The notes below the pieces were generated by a model. That model searched no databases and was not told the DNA's origin. It saw nothing but the letters and a program-made list of their open reading frames with translations. The position numbers and the translations under genes were made by a program. From Bacillus thuringiensis (GTDB taxonomy: Bacteria > Bacillota > Bacilli > Bacillales > Bacillaceae_G), in NCBI RefSeq assembly GCF_014932895.1, contig NZ_JACYOF010000003.1, positions 490,978 through 554,977 on the forward strand: DNA of 64,000 nt, read 5' to 3'. This document shows positions 1 through 7,959 of the stretch, one piece after another; positions within the stretch are counted from its first letter, which is position 1; each line of letters opens with the position of its first letter.

Positions 1-899
1 TTTTCAAGCGATTCAATAACTGGTTTTGCGATGTTAATTGGAATTGCAAAACCAATCCCCTCTACTGATTGTTGGGCTATTTTACTTGAGTTAATACCGA
101 TTACCTCACCATTTTGGTTAAATAATGCCCCCCCACTGTTACCGGGATTGATCGCTGCATCTGTTTGAATAACTTGTGCTTGCCAATCAGGACGTTTATC
201 TCCATCAATATCAACTGGAATTTCACGATCTTTGCTACTAATGATTCCTTCTGTTACACTACCATCAAACCCTAACGGGTTACCGATTGCAATTGCTTTC
301 TCACCAGCTCGAAGCTTACTTGAGTCACCTAAACTTGCAACTTTATTCACATTCGATCCATCAATTTCCACAACCGCCAAATCTAACCAAGGGTCTTTCC
401 CCACTAATTTCGCATCAACTTTTTTACCATCACTTAACTTTACAGTAAGTTTATTTGCTCCGTCGACTACATGGTTATTCGTTACAATATATGCTTTATT
501 ACCAGCTTTTTTATAAATTACGCCTGATCCTGAACCAGCCTCTTGTTCTTGATCTGTCTGCTGCATCGCAAATGGATCAACACTTTGTTGCATATTAATT
601 ACACCAACAACTACATCCTTTGCACCTTCGATCATACCTGGCAAATCAGTTTCGTTTTTCGCTTTATTGACAACAGGAACTACAGTACCTTCTACTTTTG
701 AATTAGAACTGAATGACGATACCGCCGCTCCATTATTTTGAGCCCATGGCATATATGGTGCTGCAAAACTAATCGATACGGCCCCGACTACAGCTCCAAC
801 TAAACCTGTGAAAAAATATCCTTTTTTACTACCTGATTTTTTCACTTCTCTCGTTTCACTATGCTCTTCATTTAAATTCGGTCCGTCGTAATATCCCAT
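1..899 (-). CDS. htrA: HtrA/DegP-type serine protease, 3' end outside window
   Basis: A membrane-anchored trypsin-like quality-control protease that degrades misfolded exported proteins. The ATG is at 897-899. A basic, charged N-terminus (about 30 residues) is followed by one hydrophobic segment (residues about 29-48, ending near APYMPW), which fits a type II anchor. The S1C catalytic triad is visible: His in TNNHVV, Asp in DPWLDLAVVEI and Ser in NPGNSGGALF. The C-terminal PDZ domain expected for the family would lie beyond base 1, so the gene is incomplete here. It is downstream of and co-oriented with an OmpR-family regulator, and three 11-bp-phased repeats precede its promoter region. The family call is secure; which paralogue it is cannot be decided from this piece. 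Confidence 0.93.
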   Translation of the reverse strand, partial: MGYYDGPNLNEEHSETREVKKSGSKKGYFFTGLVGAVVGAVSISFAAPYMPWAQNNGAAVSSFSSNSKVEGTVVPVVNKAKNETDLPGMIEGAKDVVVGVINMQQSVDPFAMQQTDQEQEAGSGSGVIYKKAGNKAYIVTNNHVVDGANKLTVKLSDGKKVDAKLVGKDPWLDLAVVEIDGSNVNKVASLGDSSKLRAGEKAIAIGNPLGFDGSVTEGIISSKDREIPVDIDGDKRPDWQAQVIQTDAAINPGNSGGALFNQNGEVIGINSSKIAQQSVEGIGFAIPINIAKPVIESLE

Positions 900-934
900 G
901 TTTTATTTCCCCTCTCTGGTGAATTCGTATTTTC

Positions 935-977
935 AGTATAGTCACGTTTTGTGTCCTTCTTGTGAACTCATCGTGAA
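935..977 (-). promoter_or_regulatory. htrA promoter with three phased direct repeats
   Basis: On the plus strand GTGTC (951), GTGAA (962) and GTGAA (973) recur with an exact 11-bp period. An AGTATA at 935-940 reads as a TATACT -10 on the minus strand, with no good -35 at the right distance. OmpR/PhoB-family activators bind direct repeats in 11-bp register overlapping a weak -35, so this looks like an activator-dependent promoter. The binding protein is inferred, not seen. Confidence 0.5.
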
Positions 978-985
978 ATCCAATT

Positions 986-1088
986 AAAAAAATACTCTTA
1001 TCTAGCATTGTAGACAAAAAAAGTATTTTTTGTACATTCTACCTTCAAAAGAGGTTATAAAAAACCGCTATATTCCTAGGCTAAAGCG
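986..1088 (-). terminator. Terminator-like hairpins after the response regulator
   Basis: Two inverted repeats lie between the regulator stop and htrA. CGCTATA (1066-1072) with TAAAGCG (1082-1088) has one mismatch and is followed on the minus strand by a T run. A second, AT-only pair is AAAAATACT near 988-996 with AGTATTTTTT at 1022-1031. Either could end the regulator transcript; both are modest. Confidence 0.45.
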
Positions 1089-1104
1089 CACAATTTGTTC
1101 TAGA

Positions 1105-1782
1105 TTATTCTTCAAATTTATAACCAACTCGAATAACAGTACCGATATGCTTCGCTTTATCTCCTAGCTTGTTTCGCAGTTTTTTAATATGTGTATCAAC
1201 CGTTCTGTCATCACCGTAGTAATCATATCCCCATAACTGATCTAATAAATGTTGACGTGACAACACAATTCCTTTGTTCTCCATTAAATAAACAAGAAGT
1301 TCAAATTCTTTATGTGTCAATATAATTTCTTCCCCATCTACTAAAACGGTTCTAGATAGACGATTCACTTCTATTCCAGCTAAAGACATAGCGTTTTCTT
1401 CCGCTACTCCTACTGCACCATCTGCACGTTTCAATAACGTCTTCGCGCGAGCTACTAACACTTTCGGGCTAAAAGGTTTCGTTACGTACTCATCTGCACC
1501 TAATTCGAAACCTAGCAATGTGTCATCCTCATCCGAACGTGCTGTCAACATAATAATTGGTACCGCTGACTCTTTTCTAACTCGTCTACAAACGGACCAT
1601 CCATCTATTTCTGGTAACATAATATCTAGCATAATTAAATCAATTGTATGTTCAGCAAATAATTCTAACGCTTTTTTTCCATCTTCTGCTTCAATTACTT
1701 CAAAGCCTTCATTACGAAAATAGTCACTAACAATTTCACGTAATCTTCTTTCATCTTCAACAAGTAATACTGTTTTATTCAT
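1105..1782 (-). CDS. OmpR/PhoB-family response regulator
   Basis: A 225-residue two-component DNA-binding regulator. The receiver domain (residues 1-120) shows the acidic pair ED near residue 10, the phospho-acceptor Asp in LIMLDIMLPEIDG, the Thr in MLTARS and the Lys in VTKPFSP. A winged helix follows (about residues 130-225), with LTHKEFELL, LWGYDYYGDDRTVDTHI and a terminal RVGYKFEE hairpin. No histidine kinase gene is adjacent on either side: nrdG lies upstream and htrA downstream. It is therefore an orphan in this window or its kinase is elsewhere. The position before htrA recalls stress two-component control of htrA in other bacilli (CssR, WalR), but the sequence does not decide which subgroup it belongs to. 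Confidence 0.92.
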   Translation of the reverse strand: MNKTVLLVEDERRLREIVSDYFRNEGFEVIEAEDGKKALELFAEHTIDLIMLDIMLPEIDGWSVCRRVRKESAVPIIMLTARSDEDDTLLGFELGADEYVTKPFSPKVLVARAKTLLKRADGAVGVAEENAMSLAGIEVNRLSRTVLVDGEEIILTHKEFELLVYLMENKGIVLSRQHLLDQLWGYDYYGDDRTVDTHIKKLRNKLGDKAKHIGTVIRVGYKFEE

Positions 1783-1800
1783 ATCAGCTATCCCGCCTTT

Positions 1801-2253
1801 TTACTCTTTCAATCGAATAATACGTTGATTGGAGCTTCCGCGAAATGGAAGTGTTAAATCTCTTTTCTCGATTTCAAATCTTCCATCGACTAAAACGTCC
1901 CCATAATGTAACAACTCTATCATATCATTATTTTGCGAATTCTGTATCTCTTCTAACGTATAACCTGTATAAATCCATAGATTTTTTTTCAAATCCTTCA
2001 CTGCTTTTGCTACTTTTTTCACTTCAGCAGCTTGTAAGAACGGATCTCCACCTGAAAATGTTACATCGGTTAATGGATTATTTTCAATTTCTTTCACAAT
2101 CTCTTCTACCGTCATTTCGGTCCCATTGCAAATATTCCACGATTTCGGATTATGGCAGCCAAAACAACGATGCGGACAGCCCGCAAAAAACACGACTGTC
2201 CGCAACCCTTCTCCATCTACTACACTATCATGAATAATATTCATAACTTTCAT
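1801..2253 (-). CDS. nrdG: Anaerobic ribonucleotide reductase activating enzyme
   Basis: A radical-SAM activase of 150 residues that installs the glycyl radical on NrdD using S-adenosylmethionine and an iron-sulphur cluster. The CxxxCxxC cluster motif is seen in the stretch CPHRCFGCHNPKSW near residue 26, followed by the SAM-binding FSGGDPF. Length matches the short NrdG family. Its ATG overlaps the nrdD stop by four bases (2250-2253, ATGA), showing translational coupling and a two-gene operon. Confidence 0.95.
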   Translation of the reverse strand: MKVMNIIHDSVVDGEGLRTVVFFAGCPHRCFGCHNPKSWNICNGTEMTVEEIVKEIENNPLTDVTFSGGDPFLQAAEVKKVAKAVKDLKKNLWIYTGYTLEEIQNSQNNDMIELLHYGDVLVDGRFEIEKRDLTLPFRGSSNQRIIRLKE

Positions 2254-4106
2254 TTATGTTTCACCCGATCCATCTCTTCACTACGTTTCGCACTATTCCA
2301 TTTCGACATATCTCCTACAAGGTAGCCTGTTATACGGCGAATTCTTTCTATATTTGCCTCGTCTTCATTTCCGCAGCTTGGACATTCATTTCCAATAACT
2401 CCGTGATAACTGCAGCATTTACAACGATCAACAGGATGGTTAATTGAACCGTATCCAACACCATGCTCTGCCATCGCTTGTACAATTTGTTTTAATGCCT
2501 TTTGATTATGCATAGCTGCTCCGTCTAGTTCAATATACGTAATATGCCCTCCATTACATAGAGCATGGAACGGTCCTTCTAAACGAATTTTATTTATCGC
2601 CTGAATGTTATAATAAACTGGAATATGGAATGAGTTCGTATAGTAATTATGGTTCGTTATACCGCTAATCACACCAAATTCTTCTCTATCTTTTTTCACA
2701 AACTTCCCTGATAGTCCTTCTGCTGGAGTTGCAATTACTGAGAAATTCAGTTGATGTTCTTCCGTCGCCTTATCCATTCTCTCCCTCATAAAGGAAATGA
2801 TTTCATACCCAAGTTTCCATGAGCTTTCGTCTTCTCCATGATGTTTTCCAGTTAAAGCTACTAAACATTCCGCAAGACCGATAAAACCAATACTTAGCGT
2901 CCCTTGCTTTAAAATCGGCGCTACAGAATCTTCAGGCTGTAACGTTTCTCCATCACGCCATACACCTTGTGAATATAAAAACCTAAAATCTCTCGCTCGC
3001 TTCGTACATTGATACGCGAATCTCTCTAATAATTGCTTAATTCCTAAATCTAAGTAATAATTTAGCGCTTCAAAAAATGCTTCTTTCGAATCACTAATTA
3101 ATGCTAATTTCACTAAATTAATAGACGTAAACGAAAGATTCCCTCTTCCGATGGCTGTTTCTTCCCCATGTATATTAGACATAACACGAGTACGACACCC
3201 CATGTAGCACACTTCACTTTCAGGTCGTCCATCATAATGAACTGCATTAAACGGAGCATCTAAAAATGAAAAGTTAGGGAATAATCGCTCTGCTGTTGTC
3301 TCTAATGCTAATTCAAACACATCATAGTTCGGATCACATTCTTCAAAGTTGACACCTTTTTTCATCTTGAAGATTTGAATAGGAAAAATCGGTGTTTCCC
3401 CTTTACCAAGTCCAGCTTGCGTCGCTTTTAAAAGTTGTTTTATTAACAGTCTGCCCTCTTTCGATGTATCGGTTCCATAGTTAATAGAAATAAACGGCAC
3501 CTGTCCCCCGCCCCTACTATGCATACTATTTGAATTATGGATAAAAGCTTCGCACGCCTGATACGTATCATTTTCTGTTTCTTTCCATGCAAATTCCTCT
3601 ATTTGTTCTTTCGTAAGCGGATATGACTGTAATCGTTTTTTATGTCTCTCTACAGTTTTTCTCACATAGGGAGCTAAATCAATATCAAAAAGCGCAAACG
3701 ATTGACCACCGTGCTGCATATTTTGATTCGCTTGAAAAATAATAGACGAAAGGGCCAATGCACTTTTAATGTCTTGCGGTTGTCTCATATGTCCATGTCC
3801 AGTATGAAAACCGTTAGCAAGCATTTGTGCTAACGGAATTTGCGAACAAGTCGTCGTTCCTGTCGCATAAAAATCTAAATCATGTGGATATAATATATTT
3901 TGATTTATTGCTTTTTTCACTTGATCTGACAATAAATTTTCAACTGCATAATATTTAGCACTCTCAGATGCGAACGTTCCCATTACTCCCATTGGAGAGC
4001 GGCCGTCTACATTTGCATTTTCTTGCATTAAATCTTGTTCATTACCGTGGACAATCTTCTCAAACACTTTCATTAATTCCTCTTCACGTACATTTTGTTG
4101 TAACAT
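2250..4106 (-). CDS. nrdD: Anaerobic ribonucleoside-triphosphate reductase
   Basis: The class III reductase (618 residues) makes deoxyribonucleoside triphosphates without oxygen. The C-terminus carries two CxxC pairs for zinc (CKCC and CPSC) and the glycyl-radical region RRITGYL about 25 residues from the end. The N-terminus is short (about 618 residues against about 710 in E. coli), which suggests that an ATP-cone domain is absent or reduced. The chosen ATG follows GGAGGG by seven bases. A second in-frame ATG eleven codons later is less well placed. The promoter region carries two NrdR-like boxes, and nrdG overlaps the 3' end. Confidence 0.95.
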   Translation of the reverse strand: MLQQNVREEELMKVFEKIVHGNEQDLMQENANVDGRSPMGVMGTFASESAKYYAVENLLSDQVKKAINQNILYPHDLDFYATGTTTCSQIPLAQMLANGFHTGHGHMRQPQDIKSALALSSIIFQANQNMQHGGQSFALFDIDLAPYVRKTVERHKKRLQSYPLTKEQIEEFAWKETENDTYQACEAFIHNSNSMHSRGGGQVPFISINYGTDTSKEGRLLIKQLLKATQAGLGKGETPIFPIQIFKMKKGVNFEECDPNYDVFELALETTAERLFPNFSFLDAPFNAVHYDGRPESEVCYMGCRTRVMSNIHGEETAIGRGNLSFTSINLVKLALISDSKEAFFEALNYYLDLGIKQLLERFAYQCTKRARDFRFLYSQGVWRDGETLQPEDSVAPILKQGTLSIGFIGLAECLVALTGKHHGEDESSWKLGYEIISFMRERMDKATEEHQLNFSVIATPAEGLSGKFVKKDREEFGVISGITNHNYYTNSFHIPVYYNIQAINKIRLEGPFHALCNGGHITYIELDGAAMHNQKALKQIVQAMAEHGVGYGSINHPVDRCKCCSYHGVIGNECPSCGNEDEANIERIRRITGYLVGDMSKWNSAKRSEEMDRVKHK

Positions 4107-4117
4107 TTATAGCCCTC

Positions 4118-4165
4118 CATCAATATGTTGTTGTCTTTTGATTAAAATATTACAACATATAGTCT
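4118..4165 (-). promoter_or_regulatory. Tandem NrdR-type boxes upstream of nrdD
   Basis: Two 16-bp sites at 4118-4133 and 4150-4165 start 32 bp apart. Both keep every strongly conserved base of the NrdR consensus core (C, A, AT, T, G in CwAtATaTwG). Tandem boxes about three helical turns apart are the usual NrdR arrangement. The first box abuts the nrdD ribosome-binding site, so binding would lie over the transcript start region. Confidence 0.7.
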
Positions 4166-4331
4166 TGCTGTTTCTGTGAGAAATGTAACATTCCTGTGAA
4201 ATTTTTTTCACGAAATAATGAATTTTTCATTTACAAAAAAGAAATGTGCTCTTTACAAATGTATGGTACAATATACGGGAAAAACTCTTTTTACCCTTTA
4301 TCAACACATTTGAATAAAGGAGACTGAACTT

Positions 4332-4928
4332 ATGGTTACTACATATTTTTTATTTATCGTTGCCTACTTACTTGGCTCGATTCCATTTGCATTAGTCGTT
4401 GGAAAAATCGGTTATGGAATCGACATTCGTGAGCACGGAAGCGGTAATTTAGGCGGAACAAATACATTCCGAACGTTAGGGAAAAAAGCAGGTTTTATCG
4501 TTACAATTGCTGACATTTTAAAAGGTACATTAGCAACAGGCCTACCGATTATTTTCGGATTAGATATTCACCCGCTATGGTTCGGATTAGCAGCTGTTCT
4601 TGGACATGTATATCCGATTTTCGCGAAATTCCGTGGTGGTAAAGCAGTTGCAACTTCTGCTGGCGTGCTATTATGCTACTCACCGGTTGTTTTTGCGATA
4701 TTAGCTGTTGTATTTTTCACCCTTTTATTTACAACAAGATACGTATCACTTTCTTCTATGGTAACAGCTGTCGTTGCTGTTATTGCATCCATTGTTAGCG
4801 GGGATAAAATCTTCATTATTGCGATGTGTTTATTAGCAGGGATGGTTATTTATAAACACCGTGCAAATATCGGACGAATTATAAATAAAACTGAACCAAA
4901 AGCAAACTTTTCAAAAAAGCAAAAATAA
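4332..4928 (+). CDS. plsY: Glycerol-3-phosphate acyltransferase PlsY
   Basis: An integral membrane acyltransferase of 198 residues that transfers an acyl group from acyl-phosphate to glycerol-3-phosphate, the first step of phospholipid synthesis. Family motifs are visible: [11 protein letters not shown] near residue 16, GSGNLGGTN near residue 36 and [11 protein letters not shown] near residue 100. About five hydrophobic segments alternate with these loops. An AAAGGAG precedes the ATG. In B. subtilis the orthologue (YneS) is next to yneR and yneP, as here. Confidence 0.95.
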   Translation: MVTTYFLFIVAYLLGSIPFALVVGKIGYGIDIREHGSGNLGGTNTFRTLGKKAGFIVTIADILKGTLATGLPIIFGLDIHPLWFGLAAVLGHVYPIFAKFRGGKAVATSAGVLLCYSPVVFAILAVVFFTLLFTTRYVSLSSMVTAVVAVIASIVSGDKIFIIAMCLLAGMVIYKHRANIGRIINKTEPKANFSKKQK

Positions 4929-4941
4929 GATTGTAACCTAC

Positions 4942-4997
4942 ATAACGCAAAAAGAAAACGTGAAGCATATTAATAGCGTCTTTTTGCGTTATTTTTT
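4942..4997 (+). terminator. Terminator after plsY
   Basis: Perfect 14-bp arms (4942-4955 and 4979-4992, ATAACGCAAAAAGA and its complement) enclose a 23-base loop and are followed by a T-rich run. This closes the plsY transcript. Confidence 0.75.
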
Positions 4998-5036
4998 ATA
5001 CTAAAGAAAAAGCAACATAACTTGGAGGAACTATAC

Positions 5037-5327
5037 ATGAATCTTTCCGTAACAAAAGAAGCAGCACAATGGTATAAAGACGAATTAAACTTACAATCAG
5101 GCGATACACTACGCTTTTTCGTACAATACGGTGGTTGCAGTACTGTGCAAAAAGGACTTTCTTTAGGAATTCGTAAAGATGATCCTGCACATCCTGCTGT
5201 TCAAATTCAAGAAGAAGGTATTAATTTCTTTATTGAAAGCGATGATGAGTGGTTCTTCGATGGACATAATTTATTAGTTACACTTAACGCCGGTGATGAT
5301 TTCCCTCAATTTAATTATGAAAAATAA
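5037..5327 (+). CDS. yneR: HesB/IscA-like protein YneR
   Basis: A small 96-residue HesB-type protein matching B. subtilis YneR in size and context. The ATG at 5037 is preferred because GGAGG (5024-5028) sits eight bases upstream; an in-frame TTG at 5022 would overlap that site. The fold is related to A-type iron-sulphur carriers, but only one Cys is present (GGCSTV near residue 38), so the usual three-Cys cluster ligands are missing and an Fe-S role is not supported. Function unknown. Confidence 0.85.
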   Translation: MNLSVTKEAAQWYKDELNLQSGDTLRFFVQYGGCSTVQKGLSLGIRKDDPAHPAVQIQEEGINFFIESDDEWFFDGHNLLVTLNAGDDFPQFNYEK

Positions 5328-5360
5328 AAAAGCGTGGCTTCTGCCACGCTTTTTTATTTC
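5325..5360. terminator. Bidirectional terminator between yneR and yneP
   Basis: The arms AAAAAAGCGTGGC and GCCACGCTTTTTT enclose a four-base loop. A and T runs on both sides let it serve the two convergent genes. Confidence 0.85.
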
Positions 5361-5773
5361 TTTTTAATTTCCTCATATTTCGCATACCACTCAGGATATA
5401 ACTTTTTAAATGATACAGGACGGAATCCTTCTTTTTTCGCACAAATATTCGTTGTAGTTGCTGTGATACAAAGCTCACCTTCATCATTATAAATTTCATA
5501 TCCATATACAACACGAAGCGGGCTCACACTATCAATCCAAGTTTTCACAATTGCCTTTTCTCCGTAACGCATCGCTTTGCGGTACGAAATTTGCAAATCT
5601 AATACAGGAGAGATAACCCCTTCTTTCTCCATTTCAACATATGAAAATCCTAATTCTTGTATAAGTTTCGTGCGCCCAAGTTCCAGCCACACTAAATAAT
5701 TTGAATGGTAAACAACACCCATTTGGTCAGTTTCCGCATAGCGGATTTCAATTTCATGTTCTGCTACAAACAT
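5354..5773 (-). CDS. yneP: 4-hydroxybenzoyl-CoA-type thioesterase YneP
   Basis: A hot-dog-fold acyl-CoA thioesterase of 139 residues. The motif YAETDQMGVVYHSNYLVWLE near residue 11 carries the catalytic Asp and the HxxY of the YbgC/4HBT family. The start at 5773 is chosen because AGAAGGCG lies just upstream; a longer frame begins at 5821 without a ribosome site. Substrate not known from sequence; short- to medium-chain acyl-CoA is likely by family. Confidence 0.88.
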   Translation of the reverse strand: MFVAEHEIEIRYAETDQMGVVYHSNYLVWLELGRTKLIQELGFSYVEMEKEGVISPVLDLQISYRKAMRYGEKAIVKTWIDSVSPLRVVYGYEIYNDEGELCITATTTNICAKKEGFRPVSFKKLYPEWYAKYEEIKKK

Positions 5774-5882
5774 TTCTATTCGCCTTCTTTCACTTCTGTT
5801 CCCTTGCATACATTTAATCATAATACAGCTGAATCAAAAATAAAATAAAAACAGTGAATCTTTTACTGAAAGGGGCAAGCAT

Positions 5883-7175
5883 ATGATTCAAATTGTAACT
5901 GTTCGTAGTGGGGATAGCGTATATAGCTTGGCATCGAAATATGGATCAACACCTGAAGAAATTGTAAAAGACAATGGACTAAATCCAGCTGAAACACTCG
6001 TTGTTGGCCAGGCACTGATTGTTAATACGAAAGGGAATAATTATTATGTACAGCCTGGCGACAGCCTATATCGAATTTCTCAAACATATAACGTTCCTCT
6101 CGCTAGTTTAGCTAAAGTGAATAATCTATCTTTGAAATCTATTCTCCATGTCGGACAACAATTATATGTACCAAAAGGAACAAAACGAGCAGTAGAATCC
6201 ATCGCTTATTTACAACCGTCAACAATTCCAATAAAAGAAAGTTTAGTAAATGCTACACGTGCTATCATCCCATTTTTAACCTATTTAGCCTATTTTAGTT
6301 TTGAAGCAAAAAGAGACGGTACTTTAAAAGAACCAACCGAAACAGCTAAAATTGCTAATCTTGCAACGCAAGGTAAAACCATCCCTATGCTCGTTATTAC
6401 AAATATCGAAAATGGAAATTTCAGTGCTGATCTGACGTCTGTTCTTTTACGCGACGCAACGATTCAAAACAAATTTATTACAAACATTTTGCAAACAGCC
6501 GAAAAATACGGTATGCGAGACATCCACTTCGATTTCGAGAATGTGGCACCAGAAGATCGTGAAGCTTATAATCGTTTTTTACGAAATGTGAAAACACGCT
6601 TACCTAGCGGGTACACATTGAGTACAACTCTCGTACCGAAAACAAGTTCCACTCAAAAAGGAAAATTTTTTGAAGCTCACGATTATAAAGCACAAGGGCA
6701 AATTGTTGATTTTGTTGTCATTATGACATACGACTGGGGTTGGCAAGGTGGACCACCAATGGCGATTTCTCCTATCGGTCCTGTAAAAGAAGTGCTTCAA
6801 TATGCAAAATCTCAAATGCCTCCACAAAAAATTATGATGGGACAAAATTTATACGGTTTCGATTGGAAACTTCCGTTCAAACAAGGGAATCCACCAGCAA
6901 AAGCAATTAGCTCTGTTGCAGCCGTCGCACTAGCTCGCAAATACAATGTTCCTATCCGCTATGATTTCACAGCTCAAGCTCCACATTTTAATTACTTTGA
7001 TGAAAACGGCGTACAACACGAAGTATGGTTTGAAGATTCACGGTCCGTGCAAAGTAAATTTAATTTAATGAAAGAACAAGGTATAGGCGGCATTAGCTAT
7101 TGGAAAATCGGTCTACCATTCCCACAAAATTGGCGTTTACTTGTTGAAAACTTTACAATCACGAAAAAGGGCTGA
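5883..7175 (+). CDS. sleL: Spore cortex-lytic N-acetylglucosaminidase SleL
   Basis: A 430-residue spore enzyme that cleaves cortical muropeptides during germination. Two LysM peptidoglycan-binding repeats occupy residues 1-50 and 51-97 (VRSGDSVYSLASKYG, VQPGDSLYRISQTYN). A GH18 barrel follows from about residue 100, with the catalytic motif DIHFDFEN near residue 220; Glu is the acid. There is no signal peptide, as expected for a protein assembled into spores from the mother cell. Length and sequence match what I recall of B. cereus SleL (YaaH in B. subtilis). An AAAGGGGC site precedes the ATG and a strong terminator follows. Confidence 0.95.
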   Translation: MIQIVTVRSGDSVYSLASKYGSTPEEIVKDNGLNPAETLVVGQALIVNTKGNNYYVQPGDSLYRISQTYNVPLASLAKVNNLSLKSILHVGQQLYVPKGTKRAVESIAYLQPSTIPIKESLVNATRAIIPFLTYLAYFSFEAKRDGTLKEPTETAKIANLATQGKTIPMLVITNIENGNFSADLTSVLLRDATIQNKFITNILQTAEKYGMRDIHFDFENVAPEDREAYNRFLRNVKTRLPSGYTLSTTLVPKTSSTQKGKFFEAHDYKAQGQIVDFVVIMTYDWGWQGGPPMAISPIGPVKEVLQYAKSQMPPQKIMMGQNLYGFDWKLPFKQGNPPAKAISSVAAVALARKYNVPIRYDFTAQAPHFNYFDENGVQHEVWFEDSRSVQSKFNLMKEQGIGGISYWKIGLPFPQNWRLLVENFTITKKG

Positions 7176-7197
7176 CTTCTGTCAGCCCTTTTTTTGT
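7167..7197 (+). terminator. Terminator after sleL
   Basis: AAAGGGCTGAC, a four-base loop and GTCAGCCCTTT, then a run of T. It overlaps the last codons of sleL. Confidence 0.85.
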
Positions 7198-7205
7198 ACA
7201 TTCTG

Positions 7206-7403
7206 TTAAGATTCATCTTTTATTTCACTTTTCAATGAATCAATACTTTCTAAACGTCTTTGATTTTTCGCTTCAATGGCAGCACGATCTTTTTCATTAG
7301 AAAGTTCCGCTGTTTCTTTTGCTTCATTAAAATTATCAATCGTATTTTGTACCATTTCTTGTAATTTTTCAGCGTTGTCACTTCGATTGTCTGGATTCGG
7401 CAT
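7206..7403 (-). CDS. tlp: Small acid-soluble spore protein Tlp
   Basis: A highly charged 65-residue protein beginning [15 protein letters not shown], which I recognise as Tlp, a minor forespore protein. It has no Cys, so the historic name thioredoxin-like is not functional. A GGAGGG site precedes the ATG. It lies downstream of sspN on the same strand, as in B. subtilis, with a hairpin between them. Confidence 0.93.
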   Translation of the reverse strand: MPNPDNRSDNAEKLQEMVQNTIDNFNEAKETAELSNEKDRAAIEAKNQRRLESIDSLKSEIKDES

Positions 7404-7466
7404 GTTATTCCCTCCTAATTATATATACTATCTTAAATTACCTATAACCCTTCAAAGTTATACATA

Positions 7467-7493
7467 AAAAGGAGAATGAAACATTCTCCTTTT
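7467..7493 (-). terminator. Hairpin between sspN and tlp
   Basis: Perfect 12-bp arms AAAAGGAGAATG and CATTCTCCTTTT around a three-base loop, directly after the sspN stop. It is a likely intrinsic terminator or attenuator, so tlp may need its own promoter or partial read-through. Confidence 0.75.
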
Positions 7494-7495
7494 CT

Positions 7496-7630
7496 TTAGC
7501 CGTTATCTACAATCGGTTGTTTGCCAGTTTGGTCTTGCATTTGCTTCCCTTTATTTCCACCAGCTTTTTTCGATTGTGTTCCAATTTGATTTGGTGCAAA
7601 GTCTTTTGAATTCTTTTTCGGATTACCCAT
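7496..7630 (-). CDS. sspN: Small acid-soluble spore protein SspN
   Basis: A 44-residue gene beginning [17 protein letters not shown] and ending PIVDNG, recognised as SspN, a minor SASP made in the forespore. GGAGGCGAT lies before the ATG at 7628-7630. The neighbours tlp and the yneN-like gene match the B. subtilis order. Confidence 0.92.
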   Translation of the reverse strand: MGNPKKNSKDFAPNQIGTQSKKAGGNKGKQMQDQTGKQPIVDNG

Positions 7631-7648
7631 TACTATCGCCTCCTTAAT

Positions 7649-7665
7649 ACTAGTATCGTACTAGT
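7649..7665. repeat. Short palindrome between sspN and the FbpB-like gene
   Basis: ACTAGTA, three bases, TACTAGT. There is no T run, so it is not a clear terminator. It may be an operator or a remnant; the role is unknown. Confidence 0.4.
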
Positions 7666-7673
7666 GTTAAGAA

Positions 7674-7817
7674 TTATTCAGCCTGCTTAAAAAGTTTCAT
7701 TTCATAACGTTTTTCAATTCGCTCTTCAATGCGATCGATTGCATCCCGATCACTTAATAATTGTTGTTTATTTTCTTTAACAAGTTCTTCAAACGATTTA
7801 CGACGACTTCTCCTCAT
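7674..7817 (-). CDS. FbpB-family small basic protein
   Basis: A 47-residue protein starting MRRSRRKSFEELVKENK and continuing with IEERIEKRYE. The pattern fits the Fur-regulated basic protein FbpB family. In B. subtilis, FbpB acts with the FsrA small RNA in iron sparing. The start follows GAGAGAGGGTG. I see no obvious Fur box in the 130 bases upstream, so iron regulation is not shown here. Confidence 0.75.
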   Translation of the reverse strand: MRRSRRKSFEELVKENKQQLLSDRDAIDRIEERIEKRYEMKLFKQAE

Positions 7818-7918
7818 GCTGTTCACCCTCTCTCCTTCGCATTCTTACTACATAGTATGAGCAAATAAAAAACTCTTTAATCAGATTTGCAAGAAAATTT
7901 TATGTTTTAGTACTCCTA

Positions 7919-7959
7919 AAAAAACTCCGCGTACAATATATTTGCACACGGAGTTTTTA
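7919..7959 (-). terminator. Terminator after the DEDDh exonuclease gene
   Basis: AAAACTCCG (7921-7929) pairs with CGGAGTTTTT (7949-7958), with a T-rich end on the minus strand. It overlaps the exonuclease stop codon. Confidence 0.75.

Noticed and set aside
232-516. A 94-codon open frame on the plus strand
   Set aside because: It is antisense to htrA, whose motifs are complete on the minus strand; no ribosome site or known motif.
986-1031. The AT-only inverted repeat as an operator
   Set aside because: Arms consist almost only of A and T with a 25-base loop; such pairs occur by chance in this AT-rich DNA, so it is kept only as a weak terminator candidate.
5022-5036. Upstream TTG start for yneR
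   Set aside because: The codon overlaps the GGAGG that properly serves the ATG at 5037.
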